Positions 7,144 through 15,357 of a stretch of DNA of 64,000 nt are shown here, in pieces. Source of the stretch: Burkholderiales bacterium (GTDB lineage: Bacteria; Pseudomonadota; Gammaproteobacteria; Burkholderiales; Burkholderiaceae_C); contig JADJDV010000003.1 in assembly GCA_016702555.1 (NCBI GenBank), positions 1 through 64,000 of the forward strand, given 5' to 3'. Made by a program: the position numbers and the translations under genes. Below the pieces are notes generated by a model. The model saw only the letters and a program-made list of their open reading frames with translations, was not told the DNA's origin and ran no database searches. Numbering within the stretch: the first letter of the stretch is position 1; the number at the start of each line of letters is the position of its first letter.

Positions 7144-8955
7144 ATGCGTGTTTTGCTTGGTTTCCTGCTCGCGGCCTTCGCGCCCGCCACCTGGGCCGCC
7201 CACGGCTACGCCCTGTGGGGCGACATGAAGTACCCGCCGGGCTTCACCCATTTCGACTACGTCAACCCCAATGCGCCCAAGGGCGGCGAAATTCGCCTGG
7301 TCAGCAACCTGCGCCTGTCCACGTTTGACAAATACAACCCCTTCACCATCCGCGGCGGCGCGCCCGCGTACCTGAGCCAGCTGATGTTCGACAGCCTGCT
7401 CGCCGGCTCGCTGGACGAGGAGGGTGCCGGCTACGGCCTGCTGGCCGAAGACGTGGCCGTGGCGCCCGATGGCCTGTCGGCCACTTTCAAGCTGCGCAAG
7501 AACGCGCGCTTTCACAACGGCGACCCGGTGCTGGCGGCAGATGTGAAGCACAGCTACGACACCCTCATCGGCCCGCACACCTCGCCCGCGTACAAGACGT
7601 TGCTGATCGACGTGGCGGGCGTGGATGTGGTCGACGACCGCACCGTGCGCTACCGCTTCAAGCGCGCCAACCGCGAACTGCCGCTGACAGTCGGCGGCCT
7701 GCCCGTGTTCAGCCGCAAGTGGGGGCAGGGCAAGCCCTTCAACGAAGTGGTGATGGAGCCGCCCATCGGCAGCGGCCCGTACAAGATTGGCCCGGTGAAG
7801 TTCGGCAAGGACATCACCTACGTGCGCGACCCAAACTACTGGGCGAAAGACCTGAACGTGCGCCGCGGCACCGCCAACTTCGACCGCATCAACGTCAAGA
7901 TCTACAAGGACAACACGGCCCGGCTGGAAGCCTTGAAGGCCGGCGAGTTCGACCTGATGGCCTTCTATTCCGCCGGCGACTGGGCGCGGCGCGTGAACGG
8001 CAAGCGCTTCGACTCGGGTGAACTCGTCAAGGGCGAGTTTCAGCACAAGCTGCCCACCGGTTTTCAAAGCTACGTGCTCAACACGCGCCGGCCACTGCTG
8101 CAAGACGTGCGCGTGCGCCAGGCGCTGGGTCTGGCCATGGACTACGAGTGGATGAACCGCCAGATGTTCTACAACTCGTACCAGCGCGTGCGCGGCCTGT
8201 TCGGCAACACCTCGTGCGCCGCCACCGGCACGCCGTCGCCTGAAGAACTGGCCCTGCTCACGCCCTGGCGCGGCAAGATTCCCGACGCCGCCTTTGGCCC
8301 CGCTGATGAGCCGCCGCGCACCGATCGCCCGCAGGATCCCGTCGCCGGCGGCCTGCGCGAGAACCTGCGCCGCGCGCAACAACTGCTGGCCAGCGCCGGC
8401 TGGACGGTTCAAAACGGCACGCTGCGCAACGCGCAAGGCCAGCTCTTCGTGCTGGAATATCTGGACAGCAACGAGGGCGGCGCCCGCACCGTCACGCCCT
8501 GGATGCGCAATCTTGAAAAGCTCGGCATCACCTTGCGTTTTCGCCCAGTGGATTTCGCCCTCTATCAGCAGCGCCTGCAGAAGTTCGACTTCGACATCAC
8601 CACCATCGCCTACGCTGGCACCGCCAACCCCGGCCAGGAATACGCCGACCTGTTCGGCAGCCAGGCGGCCGACACCGAGGATTCAGGCAACCTGGCCGGC
8701 GTGAAAAGCCCGGCCGTCGATGCCATCCTCGACCGCATGGTCGCCGCCAAGACGAAAGACGATTACCTGGCCGCCTGCCATGCGCTGGAGCGCGTCATCA
8801 CCCACAGCCACGTCTTCATCCCGCAGTGGTTCAGCGCCACGCACCGCATGGCGTACAACGCGCATCGGCTGCAGAAGCCCGAGGTGATGCCGCCGTACTT
8901 TCGGGGGGAGGCTTGGGCAATTGATGCGTGGTGGGCGAAGCCGGGCACCAAATAG
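7144..8955 (+). CDS. YejA-like peptide ABC transporter substrate-binding protein
   Basis: The 603-residue protein has a signal peptide (cleavage after TWA near residue 19) and the SBP_bac_5 fold. Typical segments are HGYALWGDMKYPPGFTHFDY and NPNAPKGGEI at the start, FHNGDPVLAADVKHSYD, and GSGPYKIGPVKFGKDITYVRDPNYW. Length and the N-terminal Y..P..F.HF.Y pattern fit the YejA subgroup, which binds oligopeptides or related compounds in the periplasm for import through YejBEF. No permease or ATPase genes adjoin it here; toxin-antitoxin genes follow, so its partners must lie elsewhere. Confidence 0.9.
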   Translation: MRVLLGFLLAAFAPATWAAHGYALWGDMKYPPGFTHFDYVNPNAPKGGEIRLVSNLRLSTFDKYNPFTIRGGAPAYLSQLMFDSLLAGSLDEEGAGYGLLAEDVAVAPDGLSATFKLRKNARFHNGDPVLAADVKHSYDTLIGPHTSPAYKTLLIDVAGVDVVDDRTVRYRFKRANRELPLTVGGLPVFSRKWGQGKPFNEVVMEPPIGSGPYKIGPVKFGKDITYVRDPNYWAKDLNVRRGTANFDRINVKIYKDNTARLEALKAGEFDLMAFYSAGDWARRVNGKRFDSGELVKGEFQHKLPTGFQSYVLNTRRPLLQDVRVRQALGLAMDYEWMNRQMFYNSYQRVRGLFGNTSCAATGTPSPEELALLTPWRGKIPDAAFGPADEPPRTDRPQDPVAGGLRENLRRAQQLLASAGWTVQNGTLRNAQGQLFVLEYLDSNEGGARTVTPWMRNLEKLGITLRFRPVDFALYQQRLQKFDFDITTIAYAGTANPGQEYADLFGSQAADTEDSGNLAGVKSPAVDAILDRMVAAKTKDDYLAACHALERVITHSHVFIPQWFSATHRMAYNAHRLQKPEVMPPYFRGEAWAIDAWWAKPGTK

Positions 8956-8970
8956 ATTGCATAGGGCGAA

Positions 8971-8991
8971 CATGCGCATAAAATGCGCATG
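8971..8991. promoter_or_regulatory. palindromic operator overlapping the ccdA start codon
   Basis: CATGCGCAT (8971-8979) and ATGCGCATG (8983-8991) form a perfect 9-bp inverted repeat separated by AAA. Its last base is the G of the GTG start codon of ccdA. Antitoxins of this type repress their own operon by binding palindromes at the promoter, so this is the likely CcdA(B) operator; it could also fold in the mRNA and hide the start. Confidence 0.65.
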
Positions 8992-9242
8992 TGAATACCA
9001 CCACCATTTCTGAGGCGCGCAAGCGCCCTGTAAACCTGACCTTGAACGAGCAGTTGGTGTCGGAAGCCAAAGCGCTTGCGGGAAACCTGTCGGCCAAGGT
9101 GGAAGAGTTATTGACCGACTATGTTGAGCGCGAACACGCCGCCCGTTCGCTGCGCCAGCGCGAGGCCGACATCGCCTGCCGCGAATGGAATGCCGTGCTG
9201 GATGCGCACGGCTCGTTCGCTGACGCTTATTCCCCGCTTTGA
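8991..9242 (+). CDS. ccdA: CcdA-like antitoxin
   Basis: The 83-residue protein begins with GTG. It has a ribbon-helix-helix N-terminus (RKRPVNLTLNEQLVSEAKAL) followed by a flexible acidic/polar C-terminus (VERE...RQREADIACREWNAV) that would bind the toxin. The segment EWNAV...HGSFAD is the common CcdA tail pattern. It represses its own operon and neutralises CcdB in the cytoplasm. ccdB follows after 21 bp. This small module sits between the yejA-like gene and a vapBC pair, suggesting horizontal acquisition. Confidence 0.9.
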   Translation: MNTTTISEARKRPVNLTLNEQLVSEAKALAGNLSAKVEELLTDYVEREHAARSLRQREADIACREWNAVLDAHGSFADAYSPL

Positions 9243-9263
9243 TGTCGGCGCCGCCTGCAACAC

Positions 9264-9593
9264 ATGGCGCAGTTTGATGTTCACACGTATCGAGGGCCGC
9301 GCCGTGGTGACGTGGCCTACGTCGTGCTGGTGCAGTCAGCGCTGTTCGACGGTTACAGGCGGCGCGTCGTGGTTCCGTTGGTGCGGCGAGATGCCTTGCG
9401 GCTGGATATGAAAACCGTGGGGTCGCGCTTGACTCCCGTGTTTCAGGTGGAGGGGCTTGAGGTGGTGCTGAATCCGTTGGACATGGTGTCGATGGACGTG
9501 GTCGCGCTTGGCGCGAAAGTGCCGTCGCTGGCCCAACAAGGCCAGGAGATCACCGATGCGCTGGATGAGTTGTTCACGCGTTCGTGGGGTTGA
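9264..9593 (+). CDS. ccdB: CcdB-like gyrase-poisoning toxin
   Basis: The 109-residue product begins MAQFDVHTYRG and shows the CcdB pattern YVVLVQSALFDGYRRRVVVPLV, LTPVFQVEGLEVVLNP and VSMDVVALGAKVPSLAQQGQEITDALDEL. CcdB traps DNA gyrase on DNA and causes double-strand breaks. In the F-plasmid protein the last residues W-G-I are essential for killing; this one ends RSWG, keeping the Trp-Gly but lacking the last residue, so activity needs testing. It follows ccdA in an operon. Confidence 0.88.
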   Translation: MAQFDVHTYRGPRRGDVAYVVLVQSALFDGYRRRVVVPLVRRDALRLDMKTVGSRLTPVFQVEGLEVVLNPLDMVSMDVVALGAKVPSLAQQGQEITDALDELFTRSWG

Positions 9594-9688
9594 GCGGCCA
9601 TGCTCTTGGCTTTCGATGTCAATGAAGCGCAGAAAGCTATAAATTTATGAGCACCCTGGTTTCATCCGTCGACAAGCGTTCTGATTGC

Positions 9689-10084
9689 CTATGATGCGTC
9701 CAGCGCAATGGCTGTATCCCCAAACACCTTCAGCAACTGCTGATCCATCGTGACCAGCGCCACTTTTAGCGCCCGCGCCAACGCGACGAATTCACAGTCG
9801 TAGGCGGTGCAGTTGCTTTCAGCCACCAGGCGCAGCACGGCTTCGGAATCGACATCGTGTTCGCCAGCGGCCATCAGCGCCTCGGCTTCACGCTGAAGCG
9901 CGATGGCCTGCTCCAGCGTCAGGGTGCCGCGCCGCAGGTGACCGGCCAGGATGTTGCGCCACTCGCTGCGCCACAGCAGCGGGGCGCACCAGTGCGGATG
10001 GCGTTCAAGCAATGCCTCGGCAGCGGCGGTGTGCGGGCCGGGCAGGTACAGGTAGGCGATGACGTTCGTGTCAACAACGATCAT
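9689..10084 (-). CDS. vapC: PIN-domain ribonuclease toxin (VapC)
   Basis: The 131-residue protein is a PIN domain with the expected acidic metal-binding residues: Asp5 (VVDTN), Glu41 (RSEWRN), Asp96 (AYDCEF) and Asp114 (TMDQQL). VapC toxins are Mg-dependent RNases that cut tRNA or rRNA and are held inactive by VapB. Its start overlaps the vapB stop by 4 bp (ATGA), so translation is coupled. Confidence 0.92.
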   Translation of the reverse strand: MIVVDTNVIAYLYLPGPHTAAAEALLERHPHWCAPLLWRSEWRNILAGHLRRGTLTLEQAIALQREAEALMAAGEHDVDSEAVLRLVAESNCTAYDCEFVALARALKVALVTMDQQLLKVFGDTAIALDAS

Positions 10085-10329
10085 GCGCGGCCTTCATGCT
10101 TGAAGGCGTCGATGTCGGCGGGGTCGAAGTGCGGCGTGTCGCCCAAGGCCGTCCGCAGCGCACGGGCGCGCGCCAGGCGTTCGGCCACGGGCAGGCCGGC
10201 GGGGGCGAGTACGGTCTCAAGGCACACGATGGCCTCGTTGTTGAGGCTGCGGCGGTGCATCTGGGCCGACCACTTGAGACGCTCGTACACGTGGTCGGGG
10301 ATGTTCTTGAGCGTGAGGGTGATGGACAT
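10081..10329 (-). CDS. vapB: FitA/VapB-type antitoxin
   Basis: The 82-residue protein begins MSITLTLKNIPDHVYERLK, an Arc/MetJ-type ribbon-helix-helix DNA-binding domain in the FitA style, with a C-terminal tail (PADIDAFKHEGRA) to wrap the toxin. An AGGAGG site 5 bp upstream selects ATG 10329 over the longer frame to 10362. A palindrome 17 bp upstream is its probable operator. It precedes vapC with a 4-bp overlap. Confidence 0.9.
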   Translation of the reverse strand: MSITLTLKNIPDHVYERLKWSAQMHRRSLNNEAIVCLETVLAPAGLPVAERLARARALRTALGDTPHFDPADIDAFKHEGRA

Positions 10330-10345
10330 GACGGCCTCCTGATGA

Positions 10346-10369
10346 AACCATTTTGGTTCCAAAACGGTT
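10346..10369. promoter_or_regulatory. palindromic operator upstream of vapBC
   Basis: AACCATTTTGG (10346-10356), TT, CCAAAACGGTT (10359-10369): 11-bp arms with one mismatch, about 17 bp upstream of the vapB start. It is a likely binding site for the VapB ribbon-helix-helix dimer or the VapBC complex. Confidence 0.65.
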
Positions 10370-10494
10370 CCCGGTCAATCTGCGAAGACTGTAGAGCCGC
10401 TGTCTGCCCAAAGAACGCCGCGCAGAACGTGGTTGGAAACTCCCCGGCTGAACGGAGCTTTACGGTTCCGACCAGACGCTCGCACGCATGGGCG

Positions 10495-11589
10495 TTATCG
10501 CCCCTGCGCCACCACCGCCGCCACTTCCTGCCCCAGATCGATCACCGCCATGGCGTAGTAGGCACTCCAGTTGTAGCGGGTGATGACGTAGAAATTCTCG
10601 GTGCCGGCGACGTAGCTGGCCTGGTTGCCGGGCAGGCTCGGGTCGCCGTTCTGCAGCTCGATCAGCGCCAGTTGGCCCGGGTGCTCGCGGCCTTCGGCGT
10701 TCAGCACGGCGCCCTTGGCGACAAAGCTGGCGACGCTGAAGCTGGGCAGGATGTCCGGCGCCAGCAAGGTGTCCATCTCGGCCTCGGGCGCCAGTTGCAC
10801 CGGGTAGTGCGTGGGCAGGCCGGGTTGCCAGCCATGGCCGACGAAATAGTTGGCCACCGAACCGATGACGTCGGCCTCGCTGTTCCACAGGTCGATCGGG
10901 CCGTCGCGGTCGAAGTCGATCGCGTATCGGGTCCAGCTCGACGGCATGAACTGCGGCATGCCCATGGCGCCGGCGTAGCTGCCCAGCGGCGCCAGCGGAT
11001 CCATGCGGTGGCGCTGGCACAGCGACAGGAACTGCTCCAGCTCGCCCTGGAAGAACGCCTGGCGCGCTTCGGCGCGTGGGTGCGTGGCGGGGAAGTCGAA
11101 GGTCAGCGTGGCGAGCGCGTCGATGACGCGAAAGCTGCCCATGTTCTGGCCGTAGATGGTTTCGACACCGACGATGCCGACGATGATCTCGGGTGGCACG
11201 CCGAACTCGGCCTGCGCGCGCGCCAGGGTGGTGCGGTTGCGTTCCCAAAAGCGCGCGCCGGCGCGGATGCGCACCGGGTCGATGAAGCGGCTGCGGTAGA
11301 CGCGCCAATTCTTGGCGGTGCCGCGGGGCGGCGGCAGGATCAGGCGCGCCACGCTGGGGACGAAGACGGCCTGGCCGATGGCGTCGCGCACCCAGGGCGC
11401 GTCGAGGTTGCGGCGCAGCGCCACGTCGTCGGCCCAGCGCATGGCGTCGTCGCGGCGGGCGTAGGGGCGCGCGGGCGCATCGGCGTCGCGGCGGCGCGCG
11501 CGCGGCTGCGCCAGTGCCAGTTCGGGCCGCAGCAGGCCGGCGGCGAGCAGCCCGGCCAGTGTGCGGCGGTGGAGCGAGGTGCGGGACAT
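10495..11589 (-). CDS. mltB: membrane-bound lytic murein transglycosylase B
   Basis: The 364-residue protein is an SLT family 3 transglycosylase. It has PPEIIVGIVGVETIYGQNMG with Glu143 as the catalytic acid, SYAGAMGMPQFMPSSW, and YFVGHGWQPGLPT. It cleaves the MurNAc-GlcNAc bond of peptidoglycan to form 1,6-anhydro ends. The N-terminus (RRTLAGLLAAGLLRPELALAQ) is a signal peptide, possibly Tat-like; no lipobox Cys is seen, so it may be a soluble periplasmic form. The frame is open to 11835, but the signal peptide begins at ATG 11589. It stands alone. Confidence 0.93.
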   Translation of the reverse strand: MSRTSLHRRTLAGLLAAGLLRPELALAQPRARRRDADAPARPYARRDDAMRWADDVALRRNLDAPWVRDAIGQAVFVPSVARLILPPPRGTAKNWRVYRSRFIDPVRIRAGARFWERNRTTLARAQAEFGVPPEIIVGIVGVETIYGQNMGSFRVIDALATLTFDFPATHPRAEARQAFFQGELEQFLSLCQRHRMDPLAPLGSYAGAMGMPQFMPSSWTRYAIDFDRDGPIDLWNSEADVIGSVANYFVGHGWQPGLPTHYPVQLAPEAEMDTLLAPDILPSFSVASFVAKGAVLNAEGREHPGQLALIELQNGDPSLPGNQASYVAGTENFYVITRYNWSAYYAMAVIDLGQEVAAVVAQGR

Positions 11590-11846
11590 GGTGGTATTCA
11601 GGCCCGGGGGCCAGGAAAAAGGGCGAGGTTGGCGCCGCAGTGTAGCCAGACGCGGCGCCGCGTTGGCGGCCAGTGCATGGCGCTCGTGCTGCACCGCCAG
11701 CCACCTGGTTTGGCGGTGCGCCGCACGCCGCCCGCCCGCCGTCAGCCCCATGTTAAGCTGCCCGCGCCAATCATATGCATACGTCACGCCCATGCAAGGA
11801 ATGTGACGGATAGTCGGCGCCAGACCGTGAAACAAGGAGACAAAAC

Positions 11847-12800
11847 GTGGGCAAGACCGGGTATTACACGCATCCCGACTGTCGCAAGCACGAGATGGGC
11901 GCGGGCCATCCGGAATGTCCGGAGCGGCTGGACGCCATCGAGGACCGGCTGCTGATCACCGGCGTCGGCGACGCGCTGGACCGGCGCGATGCAACCCCCG
12001 CCACCATGGGCGAGCTGCTGCTGGCGCACGGCCGGCGCCACGTGGCGGCGCTGCGCGGCCTGAGCGAGATCCTGATCGAGGAAATGGAGGCGGGCGGGCC
12101 GGACCGCTATTCGCTCGACCCCGACACTTCGATGAACAGCTTTACCTACCGCGCGGCGCTGCTGTCGGCCGGCGCGGCCATCGACGCGGTCGACGCCGTG
12201 ATGTCGGGCGAGCTGGAAAACGCCTTTTGCGCCACCCGCCCACCCGGCCACCACGCGACGCGCAATCAGGCCATGGGTTTCTGTTTTTTCAGCAACGTGG
12301 CCGTCGCCGCCAAGTACGCGCTTGAGCGCCATGAGCTGCAGCGCGTGGCCATCATCGATTTCGACGTGCACCACGGCAACGGCACCGAGGACATCGTCGC
12401 CGGCGACGAGCGCATCCTGATGTGCAGCTTCTTCCAGCACCCGTTCTACCCCGAGGGCGGGGCGCAGAAGCACGACGCCAACCTGGTCAACTGCCCGGTG
12501 CCGGCCTACACCAAGGGCATGGACATCCGCGAACTGGTCGAGGTGATGTGGATGCCGCGGCTGGAGGAGCACAAACCGGAGCTGATCTTCATCAGCGCCG
12601 GTTTCGACGCTCACCGCGAGGACGACATGGGCCAGCTCGGCCTGGTCGAATCCGACTACGCCTGGATGACCGAGCGCATCAAGCGTGTTGCGCAGCGTTT
12701 TGCGCAGGGCCGCATCGTCAGCTGCCTGGAAGGTGGCTACAACCTGAGTGCGCTGGCGCGCAGCGTCGAGGCCCATCTGCGCGTACTGGCGGATGTTTGA
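11847..12800 (+). CDS. histone deacetylase family protein (acetylpolyamine amidohydrolase-like)
   Basis: The 317-residue cytoplasmic enzyme has the zinc hydrolase signatures of the arginase/deacetylase fold: GHPECPERL near residue 20, RPPGHHA (catalytic His pair), DFDVHHGNGTED (Asp-X-His zinc ligands), SAGFDAH (third zinc ligand) and CLEGGYN. Bacterial members deacetylate acetylated polyamines or other amides; the substrate here is unknown. The start is GTG at 11847 with AAGGAGA seven bases upstream. It is divergent from mltB and followed by a dispersed repeat. Confidence 0.92.
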   Translation: MGKTGYYTHPDCRKHEMGAGHPECPERLDAIEDRLLITGVGDALDRRDATPATMGELLLAHGRRHVAALRGLSEILIEEMEAGGPDRYSLDPDTSMNSFTYRAALLSAGAAIDAVDAVMSGELENAFCATRPPGHHATRNQAMGFCFFSNVAVAAKYALERHELQRVAIIDFDVHHGNGTEDIVAGDERILMCSFFQHPFYPEGGAQKHDANLVNCPVPAYTKGMDIRELVEVMWMPRLEEHKPELIFISAGFDAHREDDMGQLGLVESDYAWMTERIKRVAQRFAQGRIVSCLEGGYNLSALARSVEAHLRVLADV

Positions 12801-12801
12801 T

Positions 12802-12935
12802 CCCCCCTGAGTCGGCCTGCGGCCGCCTTCCCCCCCGGGGGGACAACGCTGGTGGTCGGGGGGACCCCGACCACGGCGTTCCGGCCTGGCCTGCTCCGCG
12901 GCCCTCTGAAAACAAGGACGGCTTGCTGCGCAGCC
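12802..12935. repeat. dispersed intergenic repeat, copy A
   Basis: This non-coding block begins CCCCCTGAGTCG and contains short GC-rich hairpins (for example TGGTCGGGG/ACCCCGACCA). It ends GGCTTGCTGCGCAGCC. The same ordered segments (CCCCCTGAGTCG, a CCCCC/GGGGG hairpin, GCTGGTGG, CCACGGCGTTC, CTGCTCCGCGGCC, GGCTTGCTGCGCAGCC) recur at 52558-52706. Both copies begin right after a stop codon. Similar elements are familiar in Comamonadaceae intergenic regions. Confidence 0.75.
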
Positions 12936-13030
12936 GTGGCGACCGGGATGATCTGATAAAAGAGGGCTTTGGCGGCTGTGGCGAAAACGCTGAGCGCTAT
13001 GATTATGGTAGTAATTCAAGGACGCGCCGC

Positions 13031-13843
13031 ATGAACACTCTCGCAGACGCCAAGCCTTTGGCCGACGCGCCCGTGCTGCACCAGCGCGACGCGCGCGGCG
13101 TGCACCGGCTGACGCTGAACCAGCCCAGGTCCTTCAACGTGCTGAGCGAGGCGGTGCTGGCCGAGTTGCAGCGCCAGATCGATTTGATCGCCGCCGACGA
13201 CGCGGCGCGCGTGCTGGTCATCGGCGCGGCGGGCAAGGCCTTTTGCGCCGGCCACGACCTCAAGCAGATGAAGGCTGATCCCAGGCTGGACTATTACCAG
13301 AGCCTGTTCGCTCAGTGCAGCCGCATGATGCTGTCGTTGCTCAAATTGCCGATCCCGGTGATCGCGCGCGTGCAGGGGCTGGCCACGGCGGCCGGTTGCC
13401 AGTTGGTGGCGCAGTGCGACCTGGCTGTCAGCGTGGACACGGCGCGCTTTGGTGTCAATGGCATCGACGTCGGCCTGTTCTGCGCCACGCCCAGCGTGCC
13501 ACTGGTGCGCAACATGTTGCCGAAGCAGGCGATGGAGATGCTGCTGACGGGCGGCTTCATCGGCGCCGACGAGGCGCGCGCGCGCGGCCTGGTCAATCGG
13601 GTGGTGCCGGCCGAACAGCTGGACGCCGCGGTCGATGAACTGGTGAATGCCATCCTGGACAAGCCGCGCGCCGCGGTCGCGGCCGGCAAGGAGCTGTTCT
13701 ACCGTCAGCGTGAACTGGGCATCGAGGCCGCCTACCAGCTGGCCGGCCAGACCATGGCCTGCAACATGAGCTGGGACGTGGCCCAGGAAGGCGTGCAGGC
13801 CTTTATCGAAAAGCGGGAGCCTACGTGGCGCCAGCGCGGCTGA
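13031..13843 (+). CDS. enoyl-CoA hydratase/isomerase family protein
   Basis: The 270-residue crotonase-fold protein carries AFCAGHDLKQMKAD (oxyanion-hole region), VQGLATAAGCQLVAQCDLAV and FGVNGIDVGLFC. These hydrate 2-enoyl-CoA or perform related reactions. The usual acidic catalytic pair is not obvious: the region after GLATAAG has Gln where a Glu often lies, and DVGLFC differs from the classic P-E-x-x-x-G, so it belongs to the diverse EchA-type group whose reaction cannot be called. The ATG at 13031 starts the conserved frame. Its end overlaps the GTG start of the mechanosensitive channel by 19 bp. Confidence 0.88.
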   Translation: MNTLADAKPLADAPVLHQRDARGVHRLTLNQPRSFNVLSEAVLAELQRQIDLIAADDAARVLVIGAAGKAFCAGHDLKQMKADPRLDYYQSLFAQCSRMMLSLLKLPIPVIARVQGLATAAGCQLVAQCDLAVSVDTARFGVNGIDVGLFCATPSVPLVRNMLPKQAMEMLLTGGFIGADEARARGLVNRVVPAEQLDAAVDELVNAILDKPRAAVAAGKELFYRQRELGIEAAYQLAGQTMACNMSWDVAQEGVQAFIEKREPTWRQRG

Positions 13844-15201
13844 CTCCGTTGGCTGGCTCTGGTGTGGCGCCGGCGCAGCACGCGGGTCTGCGCATCGACG
13901 ACTGGAGCGCCTGGTGGAACGGCATCACGCAGCCGGACACGCTGCTGGAGCTGGCCGTCATCGCCGCCTGCGGCCTGCTGGCCTGGCTGCTGGTGCAAGC
14001 GCTGCGGCGCGGCTGGAGCGATGAGCGCCGGCACGCGCCGATCCTGCTCGGCCGACGTGGCTTCGACGGCGTGCTGTTTCCTCTGGTGTGGCTGGGCCTG
14101 TGCTGGGTCGCGCGCCCGGCGATGGCGCGGCTGGAGCTGGCGACCGAGCTGTTTCGCATCGCGCTGCCGGCGCTGATCGCGCTGGCGGCAATCCGGTTGG
14201 GCGTGCGCGTGTTGCGGGCTGCGTACCCGCAGGTGCATGCGGTGCGCGTGCTGGAGCGCACGTTGTCCTGGGTGGTCTGGATCGGTTTCGTGCTGTGGGT
14301 CAGCGGCCTGCTGCCGGTGCTGCTGGAAGAGGCCGAGGGCGTCAGCTGGCGCGTGGGCGGCAACCAGCTGACCCTGCGCGCGATGATCGAGGGCGCGCTC
14401 AACGTCGGGGTGGCGCTGCTGCTGGCGCTGTGGCTGTCGTCGGCGATCGAGGCGCGCCTGCTGCGCCAGGCGCAGGGCAGCAGCCTGTCGCTGCGCAAGG
14501 CGATTGCCAACGGCTTGCGCGCGCTGCTGATCTTCCTGGCGGTGCTGGTGGCGCTGACGGCGGTGGGCATCGATCTGACCGCGCTGTCGGTGTTCAGCGG
14601 CGCGCTGGGCGTGGGCATCGGGTTGGGCCTGCAGAAGCTGGCGGCCAACTATGTGTCGGGTTTCGTGGTGCTGGCCGAGCGCGCCATTCGCATCGGTGAC
14701 GCGGTGCGCGTGGACGGCTTCGAGGGCCAGATCACCGACATCCGCGCGCGCTACAGCGTGATCCGCGCCGCCAATGGGCGCGAGTCCATCGTGCCCAACG
14801 AGATGATGGTCACGCAGCGTGTCGAGAACATGACGCTGGCCGACCGCCGCGTGTGGCAGTCCACCGTGGTGTCGGTGGCCTACGACAGCGACCCGGCGCA
14901 GGTGCAGCAATTGCTTTGCCAAGCGGCGCTGAGGTGCGAGAGTGTGCTGCGCGAGCCCGCGCCCTCGGTGTCGCTGTCGGCCTTCGGGGCCGACGGGCTG
15001 GAGTTCACCGTCGGCTACTGGATGGATTCGCCCGGCGTCGGGCAGCTGGGCCTGCGCTCGGAGGTCAACTTGGCGATCCTGGCGGCGCTGCGCGCCAACG
15101 ACATCGACATTCCGTATCCGCAGCGCGTGCTCCATCACCAGATGCCGCCGGCCGCGCCGGCCGCACGGGAACCGGAACGAGGGGAACCGACTGTACAATA
15201 A
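13825..15201 (+). CDS. MscS-family mechanosensitive ion channel
   Basis: The 458-residue membrane protein has about six hydrophobic segments in its first 290 residues, more than the three of E. coli MscS. The conserved pore/MscS domain follows: GIDLTALSVFSGALGVGIGLG, LQKLAANYVSGFVVLAERAIRIGD and VDGFEGQITDIRARYSVIRA..G.ESIVPN. It opens under membrane tension to release solutes during hypo-osmotic shock. The GTG start at 13825 lies inside the enoyl-CoA hydratase gene. Confidence 0.92.
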   Translation: MAPARLTPLAGSGVAPAQHAGLRIDDWSAWWNGITQPDTLLELAVIAACGLLAWLLVQALRRGWSDERRHAPILLGRRGFDGVLFPLVWLGLCWVARPAMARLELATELFRIALPALIALAAIRLGVRVLRAAYPQVHAVRVLERTLSWVVWIGFVLWVSGLLPVLLEEAEGVSWRVGGNQLTLRAMIEGALNVGVALLLALWLSSAIEARLLRQAQGSSLSLRKAIANGLRALLIFLAVLVALTAVGIDLTALSVFSGALGVGIGLGLQKLAANYVSGFVVLAERAIRIGDAVRVDGFEGQITDIRARYSVIRAANGRESIVPNEMMVTQRVENMTLADRRVWQSTVVSVAYDSDPAQVQQLLCQAALRCESVLREPAPSVSLSAFGADGLEFTVGYWMDSPGVGQLGLRSEVNLAILAALRANDIDIPYPQRVLHHQMPPAAPAAREPERGEPTVQ

Positions 15202-15357
15202 AAGAACGATCGTGCTATTTATTTTTTATCCCCGTGGCGGGTCGGGTAGATGACAGGTCCGCCACGTCGTCTGATCTAGAATCGTTGCCAGATTTTCGGG
15301 CGCCGGGCCGGTCCGGGCGCCAAGTCAAGAATTCCAATCCACAGGAGATTTCCCCAC

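Noticed and set aside
10096..11955. Plus-strand open frame of 619 codons
   Set aside because: Antisense to mltB and vapB; low-complexity Gly/Arg/Val/Ala translation.
15245..15290. Sigma70-like promoter upstream of etfB (ATGACA and TAGAAT)
   Set aside because: The spacing between the two boxes is 21 bp, outside the usual 16-18 bp.
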